Origin: Nematostella vectensis
Taxonomy: Eukaryota > Cnidaria > Anthozoa > Actiniaria > Edwardsiidae
Direction: 5' to 3'
Length of the DNA: 64,000 nucleotides
Assembly (NCBI RefSeq): GCF_932526225.1
Contig: NC_064043.1
Coordinates: forward strand, 13,762,085-13,826,084
The translations under genes and the position numbers were made by a program. Shown here piece by piece: positions 1-12,130 of the stretch (the first letter of the stretch is position 1; each line of letters starts with the position of its first letter). The notes below the pieces were generated by a model, which saw only the letters and a program-made list of their open reading frames with translations, was not told the origin of the DNA and ran no database searches.

Positions 1-873
1 GGCTTTAGCAAGAACATGCGTGGGAACAATGTGTCTGGTGAACTTTTTGCACCAGCCGATGTGGTACTTGGTCAAACGGATGGAGGGGACTAAGTCTACT
101 AGAATTCCACCGTGGTTGATATCTAGGACGATAGTACTTCCATCGCAAAACACAGATATGCTTTCCACGCCATCTGGAAGGTTATCTTCCTCGTTTTCGA
201 TATTTTTGCTCATGTTTATGAGTGTTTTCTGTAAAGTTAGCTGTAATTTAGACCGCACCAGACTTGCTGATAGGTAGCCTTCCTCGGTAACGCAATCATC
301 CCAATTAGAACAGTCCTCAATTTGAAGCCGAACAAAGCCACCCTCTTCCGCGTAATGTACAAGCAACTCATAATTTCCATCCAAATACACTGGAATTTCA
401 AACTCAAAACAGTTCGCTTCAAGTTCCCTAATTTCGCAGTACCGAGGGTTTCGTTGCACCAATTCCGTGATTGTGAATCTTTCGTTTACGAGCTGAGCGT
501 TAATTAGTACCTTCATCGCCGCTGTGAAAGCCAACAGTTTGTTTTCTAATGCTTTTTCTCTTCCGGTTCTGACTTTGCGCTCATAGAATCGCTGTAATTC
601 AATTGAAAACGCCTCTTCCTCACTTATTTGTGGCGTATCTAAGCGCTCCAACGATTTGCTGGAGCTTAGCATACTTAGTTGAGTAGCGGAGGAGTATCTT
701 TTGCTTGATAGAAAAAGATTAGTTTCCGATAACGCTCTGCGATTCATCCTAGGTTTTCCCGCGAGAAATGAGGTTGAACGCGACTTCAGTTTTGCTAAAT
801 TTACCTTGGACTTTCGCTTCCTTGGCGAAAGCTTCTGCCGTACGTGTGAAGTACTTATATTTTCAGTCTCCAT
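1..873 (-). CDS. Mab-21 / cGAS-like nucleotidyltransferase-fold protein, 5' part
   Basis: An uninterrupted frame of 291 codons runs from an ATG at 873 off the left edge. Residues 1-90 are basic and Ser-rich, probably disordered. From about residue 95 the sequence resembles MAB21L proteins: an Arg-Tyr pair near 144-145, an acidic strand FEFEIPVYL (156-164), GYLSASLVRSKL (199-210) like the family's GYLSARKIRSRF, and VDLVP (259-263). In the cGAS/Mab-21 fold the acidic strand and VDLVP carry the metal-binding residues, here Glu157, Glu159 and Asp260. The Gly-Ser motif that normally precedes the acidic strand is not visible, so catalysis is uncertain. Mab-21 proteins include developmental factors without known activity and cGAS-like receptors that make cyclic dinucleotides; which applies here cannot be decided. 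The C-terminal helical half is outside the window. No intron is seen. The gene is divergent from UBE2A. Confidence 0.8.
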   Translation of the reverse strand, partial: METENISTSHVRQKLSPRKRKSKVNLAKLKSRSTSFLAGKPRMNRRALSETNLFLSSKRYSSATQLSMLSSSKSLERLDTPQISEEEAFSIELQRFYERKVRTGREKALENKLLAFTAAMKVLINAQLVNERFTITELVQRNPRYCEIRELEANCFEFEIPVYLDGNYELLVHYAEEGGFVRLQIEDCSNWDDCVTEEGYLSASLVRSKLQLTLQKTLINMSKNIENEEDNLPDGVESISVFCDGSTIVLDINHGGILVDLVPSIRLTKYHIGWCKKFTRHIVPTHVLAKA

Positions 874-2282
874 AGCTATAATGACGAGAATCCAGTAAGT
901 TGTGTTATGTATAAGTAATTTTTGGAGTTTTACAGCGGGAGTTTGTGCGTTGACATTATTATACCACCTGCTCTGCAAGTAACCACAAGGTCACGTGACA
1001 TATACGGTTACCTCAGTAACAAGATTATGCGAAGACTGTGGATATGTTTTTTTTTTGTAGGAAGTTGCTGACAAACGCAAGGGGGGCGTTCATTAGACAT
1101 TGAAATAGAAAAGGCTGTTTCTAGCCAAAATAAGTATTAATATTTTATTTTAATAACCCACAAAGTGGGAAAAATAATTGTATTACCTTTTCATCCTTTT
1201 TTTTTTTCATGACAAAAAAACATACACAGAACGGAAATGTACAATAACAACTATAAATGTTACAAAATCGAGTCACCAGAGTGTGGGGGGTACATCCAAA
1301 CTATACGGGGAGAGGCGGAGGAGGTGATATTATTTCATTTATAACCTGAAGAAGGCAGGTATTGGGCCTGCCGAAATACCGTTCTAAAAAACATAAATCT
1401 GCGTTGTTTTCGACTTTTTCTTTTAAAGGTTTTAATATTATTTCGCCCTTTTAGGTTGTGATATTTTTTTATTATTAGTCAAGTGAGGATGAGTGTGTTT
1501 TGTCAGTGCGTAAGAGCTTGCAGTGGGGAGAATAGGGTAAATTTAAAGTGCTATAGTAAATGATATAATAATCGCCCCCTTTTTGAAGAACGCCTCCTAT
1601 CTATTATCAAACACCCCCCCTCCCCCAGGTCAGTAGAAGTCTGATAAACGCTCCCGGCGTTAATTGCATCATGTATGGTACTTAAACGTCGTCATTGTCA
1701 TCATAGGGTGTCAAAATTAGTTTTACTGCCCTGAAGAGGTCTTATTTAAGACGAAAATTTGGCAGAGTCGAATATCAGTTTTTGGTTAATTTTATTCAAG
1801 AGAGAATAGAATACACGCCTGTGATGTTCTTATCTTATTTCTTGGCCTAATAGTATGATTGCATATTGTTAAGGGAGTATAAATAATCATGCGCTTGATA
1901 CATAGCTGTCAACCGAACTTGGACTGGACAGAAATCTTGTGAAATCGGGTGAAATGTGGAAAAAACCCAAGGGAGCCAGAGAATGCGGGTGAATACTGAG
2001 AATGTATGAAAATCCTCACAAAAATTAGGCTTGTGACAAGGTCCATATTTTCGTGACAACCTCCTAAAGCGGTTGAGTTGACAGCTATGTTGATATTGTA
2101 TAAATTGTTTACAAAGTTAGACTTCTTTTTTTCTTCATTATAATTTTTTTTTTTTTTACTCTTGCGGGTCAGCGGTTTATATTGCATCACAGGCGCATGA
2201 CGTCACACTATTGCGCGTTTCTGCTCTTAACAGGAGAATCTAGTTTCCCTTGTCTCATTTCTAAAAAGACACCAATAAAGCG
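874..2282. other. Intergenic region between two divergent genes
   Basis: No credible coding exon is seen. The region should contain the promoters of the Mab-21 gene (leftward) and UBE2A (rightward). It holds poly-T and poly-C runs and two short retroelement-like motifs, at 1340-1380 and 1725-1800: a CTGAAGA followed by a stable hairpin and CGAAA. The second shares about 60 bp with the foldback element at 33067-33266. Confidence 0.5.
2198..2205. promoter_or_regulatory. CRE palindrome upstream of UBE2A
   Basis: TGACGTCA, the full cAMP-response element/ATF palindrome, lies 78 bp upstream of the UBE2A start codon. It is a plausible proximal promoter site. The same palindrome occurs upstream of the ADP/ATP translocase at 17152-17159. 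Function is inferred from the motif only. Confidence 0.45.
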
Positions 2283-5200
2283 ATGTCTACGCCGGCAAGA
2301 CGACGGCTTATGAGAGATTTTAAAAGGTATACACGTTAAACAGTATTTATTCTACCTAAACGAGAGTTTTCGAGTCTATTCATGCATTTTTTTGCCTAAA
2401 AAATACGTATTTCGACGTTGAGTTTACGTAACTCGGTAATGTTTACTTCTATTCAGGATCCAAGATGACCCTCCGGCAGGAGTTAGTGGGGCTCCAACAG
2501 AAAATAATATTATGATTTGGAATGCTGTTATATTCGGGTAGGTATCCAAGTTTCTATAGTTGTAATCCGGCCATCGTTTCGCGTTTTTAACCTTTCCTCT
2601 ACTTCTGTTTTAGACCAAACGACACACCGTTCGAAGACGGTAAGATTACAGCTAAAGCAAAGTCGTCATAGTTGTTGTATAATTCCTTGCGCGATCACGC
2701 GAAATCCTTATAGTTCAATAATTGCCAGTATACCCAGTGATTCTTATAGTGTTATTATCTTTTTTTTCTTGTAGGAACGTTCAAGTTACAAATGATTTTT
2801 ACAGAGGAATATCCAAACAAACCTCCGTCTGTTCGTTTCTTGTCTAAAATGTTTCACCCAAATGGTGAGTAAGTTCTTATCTGCAGCATTCCTTTTTATT
2901 TATTCACACAATGTATTTCCTATTATCGGGAAAATGCTACTTATTGAAAAATTATGGTTGTCCAAATCTAAACCACGTATGATTACTCGGGACGAAACAT
3001 TTTATTTTCCTGTTTTATCCTCTGTTGATAAGGCTTCCGGTTTTATCCCAACACAATTTCATTTGTGAAATCGAAATTGCTGAGTCATGAGAGCCATTTC
3101 TTGTAATTGTAAGTCTTCCATGTTATATATACACATTTAAAATGTATTATTGCTAAAATTCCTAACAATTCGCACTTCTCTGCAGTCTCACCAACTCAAG
3201 TTTGCTTGAGTTGGTGAGACTGTGGAAAATTGGGAAAGAGGAGAAGTGGAAACTGGAATGAGTTAGTCAGATGAACCAAATCAATTTTTGTTTTGATTGG
3301 TTGCTAGCTCATATATTAACATTTTGTATAACACAAATTACCGTCAAACAACTGTATCCAATTTGCTTAAACCATAAGTTACAGTCATCCATGATCATGT
3401 ATACATTTGGAGATGGTGCGACAGGAGAGCATCCACAGCAGATATTTAATGCAGTAACAAGTCACCCTACAACCTAACATCCTAAGGACAAAGGGATTCA
3501 CATTCCCTAGGGTTTTCCTTCTACACCCATGAAATCCCAAGCTCAACCAGCACAGTTTCAAACTCCTTCTGCAATAATGTACTATCATGTCATCCAATGG
3601 TCTGAATTGGAACATGATGTCTGCAACATTGTGCTATCATGTCATTCAATGGTCTGACTTGGAACATAATGCCTGCAACACTGTGCTATTATTTGAATTG
3701 TTGACGCTGAGCAAGCATTATCTTGACCCTTCCCCCTAAAATAATTGGGTTTTATGATGGCACAGAGTCGGTGTACAGAAAAATGTGCAAGCCTGCAAAG
3801 ATATCTGGTGCATGTGCTGTTGTGGACTCTATTCTGTTGTAATTATTAAGTTTGCTAACAGGTTATGATGCCTTTGATTTTTTTTTTAACATGTTGTTTT
3901 ATTTTCAGTTTATGCGGATGGTGGCATCTGTTTAGATATTTTACAAAACAGATGGAGTCCCACTTATGATGTATCTGCTATCCTAACATCTATACAGGTT
4001 TGTGTAGAAGCTGTAGACATACAAGGCATAGCAGAACCGTAGCAGGCCACGTAAGATTGGGGGGCACAATACAGAAACAGTTAGAAAATATTGCGGGACA
4101 CAGCCACGCCCTTACTGGTCATTTGCTTATAATTTTTATAAATATTGGGGGGGGCACATGCCCCCAGCGCCCTACCCCATGCTACCGCCATGCATGGGGA
4201 CAGGGAAATTAAATCAACTGAGGGTGAAGAGGGCTTTCTAAAAGCGGAGCACATTAGTTTTGCTGTTTCAAAAATAGCCTTTCAAAGCCATAAAATGCTT
4301 TTCTTTTCTAAACCCAAACCTCCTAATCATCTAACCATCTTTCTCAGAACTTTGTCCTGGTGACCATGTCAACATGTGTCATCATTATCGAAATTTGCAT
4401 GGAGTATTTTCATCATAACTAAAAACTTCTCTGGAACACCTTTCAAATTTCTCTTCCTTTCCTACTGTTGTCAGCTACTGTACAGGATAACTCCTCGATT
4501 TATTTGTAATTATCATTAGCATCATGAAAAATACATTGCTAATTAAGCTATAATGTCAACATTAATGGCTTTACACCTTTTGCAACTGTATGTAGAATGC
4601 CAGGTTACCAGTTCTGTCATCTACATAGCCATTCGACAGGGCTAGTACTTTGTGGATATCATAAGCATTCTCACATTTGAGACGATCTATCAATCAAGTT
4701 CCTAACATCAACCTACATGAAGTGTATTGCTAAACAAATCTCAACATGCTCCAGCTCCTCAAACCATAATAACTTTTAGCAAAGATCTGTGCTGGAGAGT
4801 AATTTTCCATCAATATTTACAAGGCTCTTCTGTTGAAGACGCTTGCAGAGCACTCTTTGTTGGCATACATACCATAAAAGCCATCTGAACACAGGGACGT
4901 CAAGAGTTGTGCACAGGGGAAGATGAATAATCTGATAATAAGGCTGATAATCGAGCGACACATGGTGGAAATACTAACTTCTTTGCCGGTCAACTGTGTA
5001 GACACAAGGCACACTCATCAAGATATAATTAATGTTTGGTTTTTAACATATGTCTCAAAATTACAGTTATGAGCATCTTTTGGCAATACCAAATAAACAT
5101 ATTTTCAGGCCCAGAACGAAACCATTCTGATTAAAAATCAACATAACATGCTCACAGCTAAGCAATTGCCATCTGTGTCCCTGTGTTAAAGCGTTTTCTG

Positions 5201-5790
5201 GTATGGTATATGAATGATTTCTCAACAAAGAGTGAGATGAGTCTAGTAACTATTAATGGAAAATCAATCTCCGGTGCAGATCTTCGATAAAATCTTTCAT
5301 GGTTTGAGCTGCTGGATCATGTCAAGATAGTTCTTTAGCAATATACTTTATGTAGTGTGATGTTAGGAAATCTTTGAGAGATTGAGAGATGGTTTTTAAT
5401 TTGAGAATGCTTATGACATCCACAAAGTTCTAGCCTTGTCGAATGACAGAATTGGAAACCCAGAATTCCGTATACATTTGAAAATTGGTGTAATGGCTTT
5501 GTAAAAGGGCTGTTTTGAAAATGATGTACACTACTAACGAGATATTCTTGCCATGTTAACCCTGTACAGGCTAAATGTGCTCAGGAATTAGAATCAAAGA
5601 GGCCAAGCACTTCAATGAGATGTTCCTAATCCAAACTAAATTTTTCTTATTTTGGTTTCAGTCCCTATTAGACGAGCCAAACCCCAACAGTCCGGCAAAC
5701 AGCTTGGCCGCACAACTTTACCAGGAAAATAGAAGAGAGTACGAAAAGAAAGTTAGTGCTATAGTGGAAACAAGTTGGATGAATGACTGA
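2283..5790 (+). CDS. UBE2A: Ubiquitin-conjugating enzyme E2 A (RAD6 homologue)
   Basis: Exons 2283-2326, 2457-2537, 2614-2639, 2775-2864, 3909-3997 and 5662-5790 join in frame to 152 codons plus stop, exactly the length of human UBE2A/B. All introns are GT-AG. The protein begins [20 protein letters not shown] and carries the E2 core: the HPN motif at the end of exon 4 (MFHPN), the catalytic Cys88 in [12 protein letters not shown], and the conserved tail [20 protein letters not shown]. Rad6-type E2s accept ubiquitin from E1 and, with RAD18 or BRE1/RNF20-type E3s, monoubiquitylate PCNA and histone H2B, and act in N-degron degradation; they are nuclear and cytosolic. Exon 3 is only 26 nt. The long introns 4 and 5 hold repeats but no genes. 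Confidence 0.98.
3183..3222. repeat. Perfect 18-bp hairpin in UBE2A intron 4
   Basis: Two perfectly complementary 18-bp arms (3183-3200 and 3205-3222) are separated by TTTG. In RNA this would be a very stable stem-loop. It is either a small foldback relic or a recent palindrome. Confidence 0.85.
3571..3690. repeat. 52-bp tandem repeat in UBE2A intron 4
   Basis: Two diverged copies of a unit of about 52 bp (from 3571 and from 3623) share ctatcatgtcat-caatggtctga and ggaacat-atg. A third copy is truncated near 3690. Confidence 0.6.
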
Positions 5791-6345
5791 TACTGCTGTT
5801 ACGGCTCTACTGAGCACCTCTGCACTTGCAGATTCCTGTTCTGCTTAGCCAATTCCCCTCTAGATTTTCTTTCTAATTTTTTTCCCTCAGCCATTACAGA
5901 AAGTTTGGTGTGGTACTCTGTTGCTGTTTGGTCACTATTCGCATATTCAAAGGCTTATTCTTCTTACAGTATGTCATGGCATAAGTTGAGCAGATATCAA
6001 TTATAACAAACAAAAGTCCCATATTTCAAACAAAATTCTCATATTTTATCATTACCTTTATTACAACTTGTCACTTAAATACAACTTGCCACTGTCAATA
6101 TTTCAGTACTGGGTTGTTTCTGTGATATTTTCAGCAGTAAACTGTTTTGTAATGGCCAATTTTGGTTCTCTTAACTTAAGAGAATGCTGTACAAAATAAT
6201 TTGTTATAAATTTATTGTTGGGTGTATAGTGTAGTGCGTTAGATTGTCAAGAATCTTTGTTGGGTTTCTATATTCTGGCATGGCAAATGTAAATACAATT
6301 AGGCACAGTGTTTAGACTGTCAAATAAATATTAATTATTGACTTG
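5791..6345 (+). other. UBE2A 3' untranslated region
   Basis: AT-rich sequence follows the stop codon. AATAAA at 6323-6328 is the likely poly(A) signal. The extent is inferred from that signal. Confidence 0.5.
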
Positions 6346-7030
6346 TAATGTGTCTGGAATTTTCATTTTTCCCATTTTTGGGGTTTCAAAGTATGGCCCA
6401 AAATTTGTGGAAATCATTAAATAATATTCTCATGGACCCCAAACGTGTATTGTTTTGTTCACAGTAATAGAAAGCTTCAGCAAGTCAATTGGGAGGGCAT
6501 GCACACTTATGAATTGCTGAAAACGGTCTGTGATGGCAAATCTAGAACGACATTTTCCCTATTTTCATGTCCTATGCATGTGGTCACTTCAGTCAATGTT
6601 TTTTTTGGAACATACAAGTGTGCGTTAAGCTTTCTAATATTTGTGCAAAGTGCCTTTCTTGAATTTTAATACTATTAACTTCAGCAAATAAGGGAGAACC
6701 TCAGGCAACCACTTCCAAAAATTGTGTACCAAAATAACTTTTATAGTTTTATCTAGCTTTAGGATATAGCTTGACTACTGACATCTATACCTATAAAAAG
6801 ACACCAAAACAGCAGGCTTAACTTTTCTGGTACAAGAATTTTAATGCCTATTGATAAAAAAACTGCTCATGGTTCCTACAGCTGAACAACCCTTTTAAAA
6901 CCTACAATTTAATACCATTGTGAACTTGCACAAATAAAACACTTTGTCAGCAAGAGCCTGAAAAATCACTCAAAGCATACTCTTAGCTATAGATTTAAAA
7001 CTCCTATCTGGAATTTGTGAAAAATTAGAC
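6346..7030. other. Intergenic, no gene seen
   Basis: AT-rich sequence between the convergent UBE2A and SLC25A43-like genes. The reading frame at 6445-6669 has no recognisable domain. Confidence 0.4.
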
Positions 7031-7034
7031 TTTA

Positions 7035-7283
7035 GGGAGTGTTCATTAATTACATCGAGGGGGGGGGGGATGGAAGATTTTTACTCAAGACACCTTAAAA
7101 TTTTAGAGCCCCCCTTTCATTGTAAACATGAAAAAAAACCCAAAATTGTCTTTCTTTTTCCCTTAGAGGACCTTTTTTTTAAAGAGCCCCCCCCTTTTGG
7201 TGGTTTAAAATTTTTGGACCCCCCCTCAATATCTTCCCTCCCCCCCCCCCCCCCCCCCCTCGGTGTATTTAATTAACACTTCC
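7035..7283. mobile_element. Harbinger-type MITE
   Basis: About 30-bp inverted ends (GGGAGTGTTCATTAATTAC leftmost, its near complement ending at 7283) flank a C/G-homopolymer-rich core. TTA lies directly outside both ends (7032-7034 and 7284-7286), the TWA target duplication of PIF/Harbinger transposons. No transposase is present. Confidence 0.65.
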
Positions 7284-7357
7284 TTAAGACCATTATCAAT
7301 TTCCCAAATTGAAGACCTTTTTAAGGCCTTGAGAGTGTGAAATAAATTTAAACCATG

Positions 7358-10089
7358 TTATCTGTCCTTAGCTGGCAGACTGTGGTATCTAAGCTCATGG
7401 GGTGCCATGTTCTGGTCGATTCCTGGCTTGGGCGTGTCTGTCCAAGGGGACTCCGTGTACCCATTGTGATATAGGAATAATCTTCTCATATACTCATAGG
7501 TTAGAAACACTATCCCTGCATTCGGGACCACCTTAAACAGGTAACACCCACAGTTAGTGCAATGGTGGGAGTGATCATGGGGGCAGCACCTACCCTAATA
7601 ATTATGCCTTGATTTAAAGTAATATACTAGGATCACCAGCTTACCAACAAAATTCATTCTAGTTTTACCAGACCCAGCACCTTCTAGAGATTAATAACAC
7701 CTAAACAATGTTAGACTAGATCCATGTGGGATGGTGTTTCCCTGGTGATCATATCCCATGGCAACTATTGGAATTTAGTGCTTGTTACCCCTCAAACTTT
7801 AATGACTGGTAAAAGCCCGCCTATGAAGATCAACAGGACATGTACGGCAATGCGCTGCAACAGCCTATAGTACTTAACTGTGTTGGGTTATTGGGAGATA
7901 TTTTTTAGAGATGGGAAGCAATGATACAATTGTTGTGTAAACATTGTTGTATACAAGATTGGTTGAAGCCTCTGATGTTTGTCAATCACAACACCCAGTA
8001 CATAAATGCTAGTGTGGTTGATTATGTTCCATAGCGTTACAATACCTTTAACAAGTGAGCCATAAGGCCTCGCCACAATCCAGTGAACCCATTCACACAT
8101 ACAGTCTGAACAAAGCAGCTACTCATGCTGACGAATTCAACATCTACCCCACCTCCCTTAGGGAGAAAAGTGCTCTTTGCCTGTGGAAATAGATATGAAT
8201 CAAGGGCATGGCAGTTCTATTATCCCAATAGGGGGGGTAGGGGCATAGACAAAGGTCGACTGATGGGTGGGGTGGGTGGGCTGCACAGTGGTTGGGGGGA
8301 GGGAGATACACAGACACCCCTTAATTTACATATTCATATCCACCTTCAATGAATTTTTTAACAACTCCTAAGTTCATGGTCCCTAACTAACCTGCATTTT
8401 CTTTCTTATTGTATCAAAGGGATGGGAAAGTGTCTGAAAAAAGAACAGAAGAAATTCATATGAGAATTATTACAGCCAAATTCGTTGTTGTGTGACCTTG
8501 ATGAATCCAAAATCCATGTCTCGTTTGGGAATAGCGCGTAGTCAAACACAAACTTGGCGGCTGTTGGTCTGGTTTTGATTGTTTGGTTTGATTGACTACG
8601 CGCTATTCCCAAACGAAGAAAGAAATTTTGGAATAACAAATTTGGCTGTAACTTTATTGAATTGTCAATTAAGTAATGCCTGGAAGGTGTTTATGGAACA
8701 AACATTTAACCTTTAATTGGGGGGGGGGGGGGGGGGCTTTTTGGAAAAAAAATTAATAAATGCCCTTTGGGTCTGAAACATTTCCTGGTCTTAAGGCCCA
8801 GTGGATGCTCATGATTAGGACTCTTTACACTGTGATTTGTTAACCAAGAACACCATTAAGATTTAGTTGGGAACTTTCGTCTACTCTAATGGGGGGTTGT
8901 TGATAAAAACGCAGGATACTTAGCCCTTTGAGGTCAGCATACAGTATGAGGGGAGCACTTTCTTGAAACAGGCCTGTTTTTATGCAAATCCACAATTACA
9001 CATCTTTCAACAACCTTCACAGCTTCCTATGCATTGAGCAGTGCCTAGCAGAATGAATTTCCAGAATTCCTCACCAGTTTCATCACAGGGTCTATTACTT
9101 ACATGTGCAAATGCTCCTGCAACACAACCATTGACAAACATGCAGATAGGTGTGGCAGATGGCTCTGTTCTTGTGCTATCCACTTTGTCCAGGATCTGGT
9201 ATGCCAGGAATGAACCACCAGCAAATGGGAACAAGCCTTGAACAAAAAATGAAATAAGGTGTTTTTGCTCTCGCTCCTGATCACCGAACGGAACATGTTT
9301 TCCGCGATGATAACACCGAGTACTGCCTGCAAGCAGGCTAAAAATTATTGAGAGGGTTAAAACTTGAAGAGTCAGCAAGTCACCTGGTGGGCAGCCTACT
9401 CACCTAAAAATGACGGAGTCACTCCCTTATAGAGAGCAAGGATGCCCTCCTCCCTTAGAATTGTCTTGAGTGCATGTCGCATCCCCTTATAGTGAGCGTT
9501 GCTTTTGTTGACATGCTGAACTGTCAGTCTTGTTTTGATCACCTCGCATGGATATACTGTTACCATGGCGATAAGGGTACTACTAGTACCTGCTAGCATG
9601 GACCCTGAATCAGAGAGTTCCCCATTGTGAGGGTCTTCAAGGGATGCCTACAAGAGGTCAAAACACTTTTGACATAAAGTATCTTAGGATAACCAGCATT
9701 TTAATAATAAAGACTTTTACAAACGACAAGCAGAAGGGTGAATAGTGTAAAGCTTTGAATCAGCATCATAAAAACGTAAAAGTGTCGAGGTCACGGTTGA
9801 TTTCACTCACCACGATGCGGTTAAATGCAGCATACTGCACAGCACTGTACGGAAAAAGCCGTATACACGACACTCCATTTCCTTTCCAAAAAGCCTTGAT
9901 TCCCTCGCGTTTGTAGACACTGGCAAAAGTTCTAATGAGACCTGGCTTTGCCTCCTGTGTTCCAACTTGTGCAAGAACTTTAACAACTTCGAGAGGTGAC
10001 GTGAGACTTCTTGCCAAAACAGCTGAAGTCCCACCACAAAGAAAGCTCTGGAACCACGTAATTCGTGCATCAAATGCAGTATTCACCAT
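7358..10089 (-). CDS. SLC25A43: Mitochondrial carrier, solute carrier family 25 member 43-like
   Basis: Coding exons in transcript order are 9811-10089, 9404-9647, 9103-9236, 8392-8433, 8046-8180 and 7358-7531; all have GT-AG introns and consistent phase, giving 335 aa (human SLC25A43 is about 341). Three carrier repeats are visible with their PX[DE]XX[KR] signatures: SPLEVVKVLAQ (about residue 30), YPCEVIKTRLTVQ (124) and HPFDTIRKKMQ (223, in a 42-nt exon). Family-specific stretches include FWKGNGVSCIRLFPYSAVQ, GLWRGLMAHLLK and the tail NGYTESPW with PGIDQNMAPHELR. The protein should sit in the inner mitochondrial membrane; the substrate of SLC25A43 is not known to me. The start at 10089 gives the usual N-terminus, but the frame stays open to an ATG at 10257 (56 more residues). 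A foldback element lies in intron 3. Confidence 0.92.
8470..8651. mobile_element. Foldback/MITE in intron 3 of the SLC25A43-like gene
   Basis: Outer inverted ends TTACAGCCAAATT (8470-8482; complement at 8639-8651) enclose a second inverted pair around TTGGGAATAGCGCGTAGTCAA. No coding capacity. TA sits at the borders, but a target duplication is not certain. Confidence 0.6.
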
Positions 10090-10257
10090 ATCTGGTAGCG
10101 TTTTGACATAGCTTGCTAAACAAACACCAGTATGTACGGCCGATTTCGGTGCGTTCGTAATCGCACGGGCTACAACTCGACATCTCCCGCCATTGTTGTT
10201 GTTTTTGGTTTCTGGGCCGAAGAACACTGGAGACAAATGATACCACAGGAAGACCAT

Positions 10258-12130
10258 TCCTCGTTTTTGGTTAAGTATTGTACTTGCAAGATTTATTTAT
10301 TACAAGTTATAAAATGCAAATGTTTTTTCTTCTTCTCTCGATATGGACATTCTTGCCTTTGGCTTTGCGATACCTTCTGCATGGCCGACATCTTGGATTT
10401 TGAGATTCCAGCTCTCAGATCCATGATATTTGTGCAGTTAAAGGCCAGATTCGCGATTTCGTTACTGCATATATTACCATAGTCTAAATTTCTACCAAGT
10501 AAAATCATCTCAAGCTGGATTGATTTCGCTGTATTTACTCGTTTGCGACCCGGAGAGATCCGAGAGAAACGTGGGGCTCGAGATTAGAATTATCTGCTGC
10601 CTTCTTTAGACACATACAGTTTACTTCAAGACATTTTAATGTACATGTATTTAAAAATGTACTAATGGAGACTCCCATGGACTTGAGGTATTTACCTTTA
10701 TTACTTAACTTAATCTATTTTGAAGCTTAACTCTTCGATGAAAATCGTCTCCTACACATCGCTTTGAATAAATCCAAAAGAAGTGACTACCTTATATCGC
10801 GACACTTGACCGGCTACCATAAGGGAGCGGTCATTTATTACTGGGGAGGGGGGGGGGGGGGTGTACTGGGGGGGAGAGGGGTGGGTGGAGTTTAATATAA
10901 TACTGAGCAAGAGTCATTGTTCAAATGTAAATTTTATTCCTTTCACAATTTTCCCTACAATTGTATATCTAGTTCCATATTGTTAGGTACCAATCTTGTC
11001 TTTATATAAATAAATTTTGAAAATCCCTCTCATGGTTGACAGACAGAGCTGCCCGTTCTAATCAGTTCAACAAAACGAATACTTTTAAACGTTGCGAAGC
11101 ACAGAATGTCTATGTTAGGAATAGGACAAAATTGCCATGCTAGCTGATCAACCTTAGTAAAGTTTATATTTAGTTACACTCAGTATGCATATCAAGTTTC
11201 TGTGGTTTTAAAGAGATATAATTATTGAAAATAAAAATGTTGGAGGTGGTGGTGGTGGGTGCACATTTTGGGCGCCCAGTCTAGGGGGGTCACGATTTTT
11301 AGGCTTGGATTTGAGGGGGGCAAAATTTTTTAGCCCAGGGTTTTTCAATTTTACCCTCGCATCTACTGATATGATAGCAGAACTAGATATTGTTTACTTT
11401 GCACTAACATAAATGAAATAATAAATTTAATCTAAATTATATTGTTAATACAATATGGCTCACTTTGGGTGTTAAAATAAAGTATTTACCCCTAGGTTAT
11501 GTTATAAGCACAGTGAGGGCAGTGAACCAAAAAAAGTTTAAGAAATATTTAACAAATTTTCAAACACATTCTCAGTTTTCCTGAATTTAATTTTAGTGCT
11601 ATCTCTGCTGCAGGGATGGTATTTGTAAGATTTTTACGCTGTAAAAGATAGGACAATCAGCCCCATCTACTTTTTAATGAAGCATCCCTCGAGTCCTACC
11701 CCCACCTCAAGAGATCCTTACCTTTCTTGTCCCAATCAGTGTTTATTTACAATAAAAAAAATATATACATATTTTTTATTATATCCAAAGGTGGTGGGAA
11801 GTAGAATCCTTGTCATACATATCACAACACAGGGCCAAAACAAATTGCAGATCTCAGGTATCCCAGTCAACCCTGCGTCTAGTTTTTTATTTTTTTTTTG
11901 GGGGGGGGGGGGGGCAGTGGTGGTGGTTAGGGGGGTGACAAAAAAGTTTTTTTCATTACCCTGTGAGGTGGGGTCAATTTTCTTGTTTTACACATAGTCC
12001 TTTGAAATAACAAGTGGGGAACAAAAGGGTTTTGTCACAAGGGGGCCAGGGTGAGGTCTGTATTTACTAAAATCATCAGAAAAAAATAACAAATTGGAAG
12101 CCATGAACAATATAAGGATATAGGTTTCTG
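10258..12130. other. Intergenic, upstream of the carrier and downstream of the translocase
   Basis: Contains the presumed promoter of the SLC25A43-like gene, G-homopolymer tracts (10845-10880, 11285-11330, 11897-11940) and AT-rich DNA. A 71-codon frame at 10293-10508 (-) is not recognised. Nothing else is supported. Confidence 0.4.

Noticed and set aside
8406..8639. 77-codon minus-strand frame
   Set aside because: Lies across carrier exon 4 in the wrong frame and the foldback element.
9007..9102. A continuation of carrier exon 3 resembling TAQC...KM as the third repeat
   Set aside because: It runs past a good donor (GTAAGT at the complement of 9097-9102) into stops, while the 42-nt exon at 8392-8433 supplies the expected PFDTIRKKMQ in phase.
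10293..10508. 71-codon minus-strand frame upstream of the carrier
   Set aside because: No recognised family; position suits 5' flanking or UTR sequence of the SLC25A43-like gene.
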